From NCBI GenBank assembly GCA_041662765.1, contig JBAZRT010000013.1, positions 1 through 15,819 on the forward strand: a stretch of 15,819 nt of DNA, given 5' to 3'. A program made the translations under genes and the position numbers. Positions within the stretch are counted from its first letter, which is position 1, and each line of letters opens with the position of its first letter. The notes beneath the pieces were generated by a model. It saw only the letters and a program-made list of their open reading frames with translations. It searched no databases and was not told the origin of the DNA. Shown piece after piece: positions 1 through 7,800 of this stretch. The stretch is from JAPLXD01 sp041662765. Lineage in GTDB: Bacteria; Patescibacteriota; Minisyncoccia; Moranbacterales; UBA11712.

Positions 1-1289
1 GGAAAGAGAATGGGTTCCTTGATGCTTTTGAGTCCGAGAATTTTTTGGACAATTCTCTCGCTGCCCAATCCCCAGCCTCCGTGAGGAGGAACTCCATAGC
101 GGAAAATTTCAAGATAATTCTTGAAATCGTCGGGATTAAGATTTTTCTTTTTCATATTTTCAACCAATTGGTCATGGTCGTGAATTCTTTGTCCGCCGGA
201 CGCAATTTCCACTCCGCGATAAAGCAAATCAAAACCGAATGTTTCTTTTGGATTTTCCGGATTGGGCATGATATACATCGGCCGGATCATCCAGGGATAG
301 TTGGTGAGAAATATGAAATCGCTGCCTTTTTCTTTTTTCGCCCACTCGCAAATGAGTCTTTCTCCTTCCGGATCAATCTCATTCCCTTCCATTTCCTTTC
401 CAAATTCTTTTTTGAGAATCTCAAGAGCCTCGGAAAATTTGATTCTCGGAAATTTTTCCGGAATTTCAATATCAGCCCCATATATTTTCAATTCGTCTGG
501 ACATTTTTCTTTTACATTTCGCAAAATATTTTTCATTGTTTCTTCGAGGGCATTCATCACGTCCTCCGGACCGTCAATGAATCCCATTTCAGCATCAAGT
601 CCAATAAATTCGTTGATATGCCGGCTGGTGAAATGCGGTTCGGCGCGAAACACCGATCCGACTTCAAAAACACGCTCAAAAGCTCCAACTCCGGCCTGTT
701 TATAGAATTGCGGGCTTTGAGCAAGATAGGCTTCTTTTTCGAAATATTTCACTTTGAAAAATTCAGCTCCGCCTTCCGTGCAAGCCGAAAGAAGTTTTGG
801 CGTCTTTATTTCCAAAAAATTTTGACTGCGCAGATAGTCAGCATAACTCTTGAGAACTTCATCATAAACTTTGAAAATAGCGCCGACTTTTTCGTTGCGA
901 ATGGTTAAATTTCGATTGTCGAGAAGAGTTTCGATGTGAATATTCATATCATTGGCAGAGATGTCGACCGGCAGCTCTTGCGCTTCGGACAACACTTCAA
1001 ATTCCTGAACGTCCATCTCGACTTTTCCGGTGCTCATTTCGGAGTTTATCAACTTTTCCGGTCTTTCCTTGATGTTTCCGGTGAAATTCAATACCCATTG
1101 CGGCCGAATCTTTTTGAATTCTTCGTATTCCTTCGTTCCCGGCGTGATCACGCACTGCAAAATACCCGACCGGTCGCGCAGGTCGATAAAAATAATTTTC
1201 CCGTGGTCGCGGCGGGTTTTCACCCAGCCGGAAATTTTCACGGTTTCGTCAATTTTTTGAGTTGTTTCAGAGATCAGAGTTCGCTCCAT
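1..1289 (-). CDS. aspS: Aspartyl-tRNA synthetase, archaeal/AspRS2 type (3' end outside window)
   Basis: Class II synthetase charging tRNA-Asp, and possibly tRNA-Asn, in the cytosol. I translated it from ATG 1289; about 430 residues are present and the stop lies beyond base 1. An N-terminal OB-fold anticodon domain (about 1-110) contains GWVKTRRDHG and FIDLRDRSG. The catalytic core has the archaeal-type TEGGAEFF (171-178) and LAQSPQFYKQ, motif 2 as FEVGSVFRAE then TSRHINEF (208-228), GGQRIHDHD (365-373) and motif 3 GGWGLGSER (404-412). The GAD insert of ordinary bacterial AspRS is absent. Asparaginyl-tRNA synthetase is less likely because the YRGVEIASGGQRIH region matches AspRS. The start is 2 nt after the stop of the receiver-domain gene, with no clear Shine-Dalgarno, so translation is probably coupled. 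Only a few C-terminal residues appear to be missing. Confidence 0.93.
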   Translation of the reverse strand, partial: MERTLISETTQKIDETVKISGWVKTRRDHGKIIFIDLRDRSGILQCVITPGTKEYEEFKKIRPQWVLNFTGNIKERPEKLINSEMSTGKVEMDVQEFEVLSEAQELPVDISANDMNIHIETLLDNRNLTIRNEKVGAIFKVYDEVLKSYADYLRSQNFLEIKTPKLLSACTEGGAEFFKVKYFEKEAYLAQSPQFYKQAGVGAFERVFEVGSVFRAEPHFTSRHINEFIGLDAEMGFIDGPEDVMNALEETMKNILRNVKEKCPDELKIYGADIEIPEKFPRIKFSEALEILKKEFGKEMEGNEIDPEGERLICEWAKKEKGSDFIFLTNYPWMIRPMYIMPNPENPKETFGFDLLYRGVEIASGGQRIHDHDQLVENMKKKNLNPDDFKNYLEIFRYGVPPHGGWGLGSERIVQKILGLKSIKEPILF

Positions 1290-1291
1290 AT

Positions 1292-2119
1292 CTATTTTTT
1301 TGTCAATTCTTTTACCCTGTCCGCTACTTCTCCAGGGGTCACCTGGGTTTTGATATAATATTCATTCGCTCCGAGAGCGAGCGCTTGCCGAACTTCGCTG
1401 TCAAGAGCGGAATTGGAGAGGATGATGATCGGCGTGTTTTTCGATTTTTCACTCGCGCGCAGTTCTTTGACCGCTTCGTATCCGTTCATTGCCGGCATCA
1501 TCATGTCAAGAAGTATGCAGGCAAATCCGCCGTTCTCCGCTTCTTTGAGCCCCCATTTTCCGTTTTTGGCCGAGACAACTTCAAATCCTTCTTGCTTCAG
1601 CTTGTCGCCAAACATTTCAATGAAAACATCCTCATCTTCGATGATCAGGATTTTTTGTCCATTTGAGTTTTTTTGATTGAAAATCGCCTTTTCGGCGCCA
1701 CTTGAGATTGGAACACTTGCTGCAAGAGCGGGAATTGCAGTTTCTGCGGGTGCGCTTCCAAGAATTTTTTTCACTTCATCGACCAATTGAGTCGGAGTGA
1801 AACTTGATTTTGTGATGAAACCTTTTGCTCCGAGACTGGTTGCCCGTTCAATATCTTCTTTCGCGCTCAAGTTGCTGAAAACATAGACCGGAACTGTCCG
1901 GGTTGAAGCGTTTTTTGACAAAACTTCCAAAATTTCGTATCCGTCCATATCCGGAAGAACAATGTCGAGCAGCACCATTTCCGGCTGATAATTGGACACC
2001 TCGCCTTCGACGGCTTTCCCGCTCGTCACCAATTTCATTTCAAAACCGGCTTCAAGGAATTTTTTCTCATATATTTCCCCGAGCATCGGGTCGTCCTCGA
2101 CGATGATTATTTTATGCAT
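1292..2119 (-). CDS. Tandem receiver-domain (REC-REC) response regulator without output domain
   Basis: 275 residues made of two CheY-like phosphoacceptor domains and nothing else. REC1 (about 1-121) has the acidic pair D9/D10, phosphoacceptor D52, S82 and K104. A linker rich in Ala, Ser and Pro (about 122-153) follows. REC2 (about 154-275) has E161/D162, phosphoacceptor D205, S235 and K257. Both catalytic sets are complete, so both domains should be phosphorylatable. There is no DNA-binding, cyclase or kinase domain, and no histidine kinase in the window. The likely role is a phosphorelay intermediate or protein-protein signalling; this is inference. An extended -10 promoter lies just upstream, and aspS begins 2 nt after its TAG stop, so the two genes probably share an mRNA. 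The ATG is preceded by only a weak ribosome site. Confidence 0.9.
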   Translation of the reverse strand: MHKIIIVEDDPMLGEIYEKKFLEAGFEMKLVTSGKAVEGEVSNYQPEMVLLDIVLPDMDGYEILEVLSKNASTRTVPVYVFSNLSAKEDIERATSLGAKGFITKSSFTPTQLVDEVKKILGSAPAETAIPALAASVPISSGAEKAIFNQKNSNGQKILIIEDEDVFIEMFGDKLKQEGFEVVSAKNGKWGLKEAENGGFACILLDMMMPAMNGYEAVKELRASEKSKNTPIIILSNSALDSEVRQALALGANEYYIKTQVTPGEVADRVKELTKK

Positions 2120-2146
2120 AAATTTGTTCTTAGCGCTTATGGCTTT

Positions 2147-2174
2147 ATTATATCAGATTTCTCAGTAAAAACAA
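2147..2174 (-). promoter_or_regulatory. Predicted extended -10 promoter for the REC-REC/aspS pair
   Basis: On the minus strand a perfect TATAAT (2152-2147) is preceded by TGA, giving the extended -10 form TGnTATAAT. A weak -35 candidate, TTGTTT (2174-2169), lies 16 bp upstream. Predicted transcription start is about 2140, giving a leader of roughly 20 nt before ATG 2119. The spacer lies in the 59-bp gap after the dehydrogenase gene. No hairpin terminator is visible in that gap, so read-through from the dehydrogenase gene is also possible. Confidence 0.6.
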
Positions 2175-2178
2175 CTTA

Positions 2179-3459
2179 TTAGCGCCCTATGCCTTTGAAG
2201 ATTAACCCGGCCTTGAGAAATGCTTCCTTGTCCAGGCAATTCATACCATCCAAAATGGCTTTTATATTTTTTTCTTTGTATTTTTCCGGCCTTATTTCCA
2301 AAAATTCTTTGTGATTCGTGAGCAAGACAACGGCCTCAGACTTTTCAAGCAATTCGTCTATATTTTTCACATTGGAATGCTCCGGCAAATACGGATCAAA
2401 AATATGAAGTTTTGCCCCGTGTTTTTCAAGAATTTCAATGACCTTGAGCGCCGGGCTTTCCCGCAGATCACCGACATTGGCTTTGTACGAAACGCCCAAA
2501 ACGCCGATATTTGTCCCCTTGACCGATTTTTCGATCTGATTGAGCATCTCCTGCAAAATTTCGACGGTATAGGCCGGCATGCTGTTGTTGATCGCGCGCG
2601 CAGACCGCAAAAACTTGTGGTCAAAATCATTTTCCTTGGCTTTTTCAATGAGATAATACGGATCGACCGGAATGCAATGCCCGCCCACTCCCCGGCTCGG
2701 CCAATGCGGCATGAAGGCAAAAGGCTTTGTCGCGGCGCCTTTGATGACGTTGACAATGTCAATTCCCATGAGATCAAAAGATTTGGCAAGTTCGTTCACG
2801 AAAGCGATATTGACGTCCCGGAAAGAATTTTCAATGATCTTGGCGGCTTCCGCCTCGCGGATGGTTTTCATCGGCATGATCTTCGAGTCAAGTATACTTT
2901 CATAGAATTTCACGGATTTTGCGAGTCCTTTTTCTTCGAATGACCCAACGACGCGGGGAATATTCGTCACATTCCATTTCGGGTCGCCGGGATTGATCCG
3001 CTCCGGACAATGGGAAATGAAGACAGTCTCGCCAATTTTCCAGCCCGCTTTTTCAAAGATCGGCAGGACGACTTCTTCGCAAACGCCCGGATTGATCGTT
3101 GATTCAACCACGACGAGCGCGCCGCTTTTCATATTCTCCGCGACCGTGCGGGTTGCCGCTTCGACAAATCCGAGATCTGGATAATACTTTTCATCAACGG
3201 GAGTCGGAACGGCAATCACAAAAATATCGCATTGGCCAAGATCTTTTTCATCCCGCACAACATTTATTTTCGTTTTTTTAAAAATGTCATCAAGATATTC
3301 TTCGTCAACGATATTCTCGCCTTTTTCGATACGAGAGAGCTTTTTTTCATCCTTATCATAGCCAAAAACATCATATCCTTTCGTCGCGCACTGGACTGCC
3401 AGCGGAAATCCAACATACCCGAGGCCAATGACACAAACTTTTTCCTTTTTCTTTTGCAT
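2179..3459 (-). CDS. Nucleotide-sugar 6-dehydrogenase (UDP-HexNAc type, WecC/WbpA-like)
   Basis: NAD-dependent enzyme oxidising C6 of a UDP-sugar to the uronate in the cytosol, supplying a precursor for surface glycans. 426 residues from ATG 3459; an in-frame TTG at 3474 would add five residues and is less likely. The N-terminal Rossmann domain has VIGLGYVGFPLA (10-21), followed by ESTINPG (119-125) and CPERINPGD (151-159). Middle helices carry ENSFRDVNIAFVNELA (210-225), the form typical of UDP-GlcNAc/UDP-ManNAc dehydrogenases rather than UDP-glucose dehydrogenase. The catalytic Cys262 lies in GVGGHCIPVDPYYL (258-271). The C-terminal UDP-binding domain carries SYKANVGDLRESPA. Length and motifs are complete. 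UDP-ManNAc versus UDP-GlcNAc substrate cannot be settled from sequence. No other nucleotide-sugar genes are adjacent; the nearest glycan gene is the trifunctional enzyme two genes upstream. Confidence 0.9.
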   Translation of the reverse strand: MQKKKEKVCVIGLGYVGFPLAVQCATKGYDVFGYDKDEKKLSRIEKGENIVDEEYLDDIFKKTKINVVRDEKDLGQCDIFVIAVPTPVDEKYYPDLGFVEAATRTVAENMKSGALVVVESTINPGVCEEVVLPIFEKAGWKIGETVFISHCPERINPGDPKWNVTNIPRVVGSFEEKGLAKSVKFYESILDSKIMPMKTIREAEAAKIIENSFRDVNIAFVNELAKSFDLMGIDIVNVIKGAATKPFAFMPHWPSRGVGGHCIPVDPYYLIEKAKENDFDHKFLRSARAINNSMPAYTVEILQEMLNQIEKSVKGTNIGVLGVSYKANVGDLRESPALKVIEILEKHGAKLHIFDPYLPEHSNVKNIDELLEKSEAVVLLTNHKEFLEIRPEKYKEKNIKAILDGMNCLDKEAFLKAGLIFKGIGR

Positions 3460-3482
3460 AGAAAAATGGATCAATAATTACT

Positions 3483-3508
3483 AAAAAATCGTACCATATC
3501 TGGTACGA
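3483..3508 (-). terminator. Hairpin plus T6 after proS (candidate intrinsic terminator)
   Basis: A perfect inverted repeat, TCGTACCA (3489-3496) and TGGTACGA (3501-3508), has a 4-base loop. On the minus strand it is followed at once by six T residues (3488-3483). That is the shape of a rho-independent terminator for proS, whose stop lies about 90 nt upstream. The stem is short and half GC, so its strength is uncertain. It overlaps the predicted promoter of the next gene, so it may instead, or also, be an operator. Confidence 0.55.
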
Positions 3509-3516
3509 AATGACAA
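3488..3516 (-). promoter_or_regulatory. Predicted promoter of the dehydrogenase gene, with palindrome in its spacer
   Basis: Minus strand: -35 TTGTCA (3516-3511, five of six consensus bases), a 17-bp spacer, then -10 TACGAT (3493-3488, four of six). Predicted start is about 3481, giving a leader of about 20 nt to ATG 3459. The palindrome 3489-3508 fills most of the spacer and overlaps the -10, an arrangement expected of a repressor site. A second weaker candidate, TGGGATAAT, lies further upstream but would have to be read through the hairpin. Confidence 0.45.
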
Positions 3517-3598
3517 CCAAAATACCCCATACTGAATACTTGGCACAAAAAATATTATCCCACCGGCAATTCAAGAATAAACCGGCTTCCCTTGAAAA

Positions 3599-4828
3599 TT
3601 ATTTTATTTTTTCCAAAAGCTTTTCAATTTTGACGATCTCGCTTTCCTTCTCATTTCTTTTTTTCACTTCCACTCCCCCGCCGGCAAGGGATTTTTCGCT
3701 CACGACGACGCGCCACGGAATTCCAATGAGATCCGCGTCGGCGAATTTGGCTCCGGCGCTGGTGTCTTCGCGATCATCAAACAATACTTCAATGTTATTT
3801 TTCTCAAGACTATTGTATATTTTTTGCGCTTCCTCGTTTTTTCCCAGGCTAATCAAATGCACTTTGAACGGCGCAACAGATTCCGGCCAGATGATGCCAT
3901 TTTCATCATTGCAGAGCTCCACCACCGTTCCCATGAGCCGTTGGAGACCGATTCCATAACAGCCCATGATGATTGGCATATTTTCGCCTTTTTCATTCGT
4001 GACGGTCAAATCGAACGGCGCGCTGTATTTTGTGCCAAGCTTGAAAATATTTCCCACTTCAACCGCTTTGTCTTCACGAAAATCCGTGCCCTTGCATTCC
4101 GGACACTCTGGAGTTTCGTCTTTTATCTCTTTGTTGATGGCCAAATTGCATTTGTTGCAGATATAGATGATGTCTTCTCCGGCCGATGTCAGAGTTTGAA
4201 ATTCGTGGGAGTATTTTGAAAATGATCCGCCGGATGCGAAAGTCAGAAATGTTTTTTCGCCGATGCCGGCGCGGTCAAAAATATTTTTGTAGGAAATTTT
4301 GGCTTTTTCATAATATTCATCCAAATTTTCTTGGCTGATGTGGAATGAGTACAGATCTTTCATCAAAAATTCTTTTCCGCGCAAAATGCCTGATTTTGCC
4401 CGCAACTCCATCCGGAATTTGTTTTGGAATTGATAGGCGGCAAACGGCAAGTCTTTGTAGGAATTCACGAATTTTTTCATGAGGGGCGCAATGACTTCTT
4501 CGTGGGTCGGCCCAAGGGCGTACTCACGGTTGCTTGCGTCTTTCACTTTATAGAGATCATCCATCGTTTTCCAGCGACCCGTTGTTTCCCAGTTTTCTTT
4601 GGGCTGAAGCGACGGCATGAAAATTTCCTGGCCGCCGATGGCGTTTATTTCTTCTCGGATGATCTGCTCAATTTTTTTAAATCCGCGCCATCCAAGCGGC
4701 AAAATAGTATAGGCGCCCGCCATAAGTTTGTCGACAAAACCGCCCCGAATCAAAAGCTGGGCGTTGAGACTCATCTCATCTTTGGGTGCGTTTTTTTGAG
4801 TTTTGGTAAAAAGTTGGGATTGCTTCAT
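3599..4828 (-). CDS. proS: Prolyl-tRNA synthetase, short form without INS editing domain
   Basis: Class II synthetase charging tRNA-Pro. 409 residues from ATG 4828, against about 570 for standard bacterial ProRS. It has the family N-terminus MKQSQLF, GPTHEE (106-111), motif 2 around KFRMELRAKSGILRGKEF (137-154), motif 3 MGCYGIGLQRL (288-298) and a C-terminal anticodon-binding domain (about 320-409) with DDREDTSAGAKFADADLIGIP. Where bacterial enzymes carry the roughly 180-residue INS domain that hydrolyses Ala-tRNA-Pro, this one has only about 25 residues with two CxxC pairs (C224, C227, C242, C245), probably a small zinc ribbon. An in-frame ATG at 4888 would add 20 residues that do not resemble the family; it has an AGGCGG-like site, so it cannot be fully excluded. 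The gene lies 69 nt after the trifunctional enzyme and has its own predicted promoter. Confidence 0.93.
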   Translation of the reverse strand: MKQSQLFTKTQKNAPKDEMSLNAQLLIRGGFVDKLMAGAYTILPLGWRGFKKIEQIIREEINAIGGQEIFMPSLQPKENWETTGRWKTMDDLYKVKDASNREYALGPTHEEVIAPLMKKFVNSYKDLPFAAYQFQNKFRMELRAKSGILRGKEFLMKDLYSFHISQENLDEYYEKAKISYKNIFDRAGIGEKTFLTFASGGSFSKYSHEFQTLTSAGEDIIYICNKCNLAINKEIKDETPECPECKGTDFREDKAVEVGNIFKLGTKYSAPFDLTVTNEKGENMPIIMGCYGIGLQRLMGTVVELCNDENGIIWPESVAPFKVHLISLGKNEEAQKIYNSLEKNNIEVLFDDREDTSAGAKFADADLIGIPWRVVVSEKSLAGGGVEVKKRNEKESEIVKIEKLLEKIK

Positions 4829-4834
4829 ACAATA

Positions 4835-4863
4835 AAAATAACGCAAAAACGGCGAAATGTCAA
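4835..4863 (-). promoter_or_regulatory. Predicted proS promoter, likely giving a leaderless mRNA
   Basis: Minus strand: perfect -35 TTGACA (4863-4858), 17-bp spacer, -10 TATTTT (4840-4835, four of six bases). Only six bases separate the -10 from ATG 4828, so transcription would begin at or within a base or two of the start codon. This agrees with the absence of a Shine-Dalgarno before that ATG, and supports 4828 rather than 4888 as the start. Confidence 0.5.
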
Positions 4864-4897
4864 AATCACCAAATATTTTTGCAAACATTTTTTCCGC

Positions 4898-7800
4898 CTA
4901 TGAAGTTTCCATTGAAACAGTTGCTCTTCGATGCAATTTTCCCCAACCGACTATTTTCCCCTTCAGGGCAGAAAAAAAGACTTTGAAAGCGACAAAATAC
5001 ATCAGCTGGCGATAGAAAAATCGCTGTGGAACGAGCCAGAAAAGCAATTTCCAGTCTTCATTCTTTTCAAGCGCGAAAGCCGTAGCTGAAGTGAGAAAAT
5101 CAACTGCCAAAAAGAATAGATAGTATTTAACAAGTTTCTGAACCGCAAAGAACGCCGAATAATCAACCGGATGATGAGCGCTTTGCCAGAGCGCCCAAGT
5201 CAGAGATCCCAAAATGGTCAAGTCCATAAGAGGAGAGATTAGCGTGAAGATTATCTGAAAAACAAATATATTCGGCAAAGCAATGATTCCCAATGCGCCG
5301 TACCGCGGGCGGAAAAGCGCGTCAGCGTGCTTCCAGGCGGCCTGAAGGGTTCCGAGCATCCAGCGAAAACGCTGTCTCAAAAAATCCTTGATCGTTTCAG
5401 GAGCTTCCGTGTAGGCAACGGCCCGTTCCTGATAGGTGACTTTGTATCCAAGCCGGATGATCGAAAGGGTCAGATCGGCATCTTCTGCAAGCGTTCGATC
5501 GGAAAATCCGCCGGCCTCAAGAACCGCTTTGCGCCGCCATGCGCCGACCGATCCCGGAACGACCGTGATGCAATTCATCACATCAAAGGCCCGCCGGTCA
5601 AGATTTTGGCTGGTGATATATTCCAGGGCTTGCCAGCGCGTGAGCGTATTGTGTCGGTTTCCCACTTTTGTGTTTCCGGCGACTGCGCCGACCCGCAGAT
5701 CGGAAAAATATGGGATCAATTTCTCTATTGTCGAAGAGCGAAAAATTGTGTCCGCGTCCAATGTCACCAAAACTTGAGCACGGGTTTTTTCGATGCCAAA
5801 ATTCAAAGCGGACCATTTGCCGGCGTTGGATTTTGAATATATCCTCACTTTCGGGTTTTCGGAAAAGAAATACTGCATTACGTTCAGCGTGCTGTCCATT
5901 GACCCGTCATCGACAAGTATAATCTCAAAGTTCGAATAATTTGACCGCAAAACAGCATCCACGGTTCTTCGAATGACTTTTTCTTCATTGAAAGCAGGGA
6001 TGATCACCGCCACACTCGGTTTGAATTTATCGATATAGTCCGGAAATTTTTCAAAATGACGACGGATTTTTTGCGCAATTGCAAGAATCGCAATAAAAAA
6101 GAATCTCAAAATACCCAGAATTATTCCGATAATAAAGAAATTATAAAGAAAACTTGTTCCCCAATCAGTGGCCAAAAACCCTCCCTCGCTTATTTTTGAC
6201 ATGACGCGGGCATCACTTGAGACCGGAGGCATCACGGAATCCTGCGCCACGCCCATGAGTTCTGAAATAGTCACGATGTCAAAGCCTTTTGCCCTCAAAC
6301 CCTCGATTATTTTTGGAAGCGCGGCAATTGTTTGTGAACGATCTCCTCCCCCGTCATGAAGCAAAACAATGTTGCCATTTCCGCCGATTGCCCCATCAAT
6401 CACGCGATTCACGATCTCATCCACTCCAGGAGAGCTCCAGTCGCTGGGGTCGATATGCATTCCCACGGTATAATATCCCTTATTTGTCGCGAAAAGAACC
6501 GACCGGATCTCCTCAGGCGTCACAGGCTCAACATCTTCGGCATAGGGAGGACGGAAAAGAAGCGTGTGCCGGCCGGTCGCGCTGGCCAGCAGGCTTTCAG
6601 TGGAGTTTAGTTCGAATGAAAATTGGCTGTCCGAAACATTTGTGATATTCGGATGAGTGAAAGTATGATTTCCTATCTCATTTCCGTCTACCGCAGTTTG
6701 TTCCAGCAGGCTCTGATTTTTTGTGCCATTTGCGCCCACAATAAAAAAGGTTGCTTTGGCATTGTATTGTTTCAGAATGGATAATATTCGCGGCGTGTAT
6801 GCGGGATCGGGACCGTCATCAAAAGTCAGAGCGATTTTTTTTGGATCAGAGCTTCCCCAGCGATAAATGGTATAGGACGATGGATATTTTGTGATAGTTT
6901 CTTTCGTTATGAGTCCCGTTCGCTGGTCAAATGTCAGATCTCGAGCTCCTTTGGCGGGAGTGCCCGTCACTCGCAAAATTTCTCCATGCCCCTCGTAGTC
7001 AATGTCGTATCCGTATCCCAGCGACAAGAGAGATTTTGCTGTGTCAGTGTTCAGATCATTTCGTCCGGAAAAAACATTCCAGACAGAAGGATCTTCAGAG
7101 CCCATTCTCCAAAGAGCATATCCGTGCACGGATACGTTTTTCAATGCCGATATTTCGTTGAAGACGGTTGTGGCATCAAGAAACCAGACATGGTGCAGCA
7201 CATCTCCATCAAAATAGTTGTAAGTCGGATTCAATGAATTCTGGTTGAGAACAATTTGGGATCCAGCGTCTTTTGCGGAAAGGATCGAATCTTGAAAAGT
7301 ATATGTCTGGCCATTGGTCGTATTGGAATCCCAATCGTAGCCATAATTTCCCAAGGCTACGATATATTTTTCTGCCGGAAGCTCGTTCAGCCGAATGTTC
7401 ATCGAATCCACGAACCATTTTTGCGAAGCCAAAGGACCGGCTATGTCGCTGCCCACGGAATATTCGTCATAGGCCATCAAAATGAGATAGTCGCTGTTTT
7501 GAGACAGGGTTTTGAGATCAAACGCCGGATCGTTCAAGGGAATATTTTGCGTCACTTCAAGTCCCATCGGATGAAATTTTGCATACAGCTCTTTCATGAA
7601 CTCGGCAAGCATCGGCTGATCGGTGTCCGGAACGCTTTCAAAATCGATTGATATTCCGGCAAACTTGTTTTTTGTCACAAAGTCCAATATATTTTGAATC
7701 GTCTGTGCTCGGGCATCCGGATTATTGAGCATCTTGTCCAGCATTTGGCTGTTCCAATCCTGCGTACTTTGATCGAAGTTGTTGATGAGCGGAGCAATTG

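Noticed and set aside
45..908. Long plus-strand open frame opposite aspS (287 codons)
   Set aside because: It is the antisense of the aspS coding region; its translation is Phe/Ile-rich with no recognisable motif, and aspS reads intact on the other strand.
3460..3474. TTG start at 3474 for the dehydrogenase
   Set aside because: No Shine-Dalgarno, and the ATG five codons later leads directly into the normal family N-terminus.
3517..3598. GC-rich CCGG repeats after proS as a terminator
   Set aside because: The two CCGG blocks form only a 4-bp stem with a long loop; the palindrome at 3489-3508 with T6 is a much better candidate.
4829..4888. Upstream ATG at 4888 giving proS 20 extra residues
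   Set aside because: The extension does not resemble ProRS N-termini, MKQSQLF at 4828 does, and the predicted promoter starts transcription at 4828. The AGGCGG before 4888 keeps it as a minor possibility.
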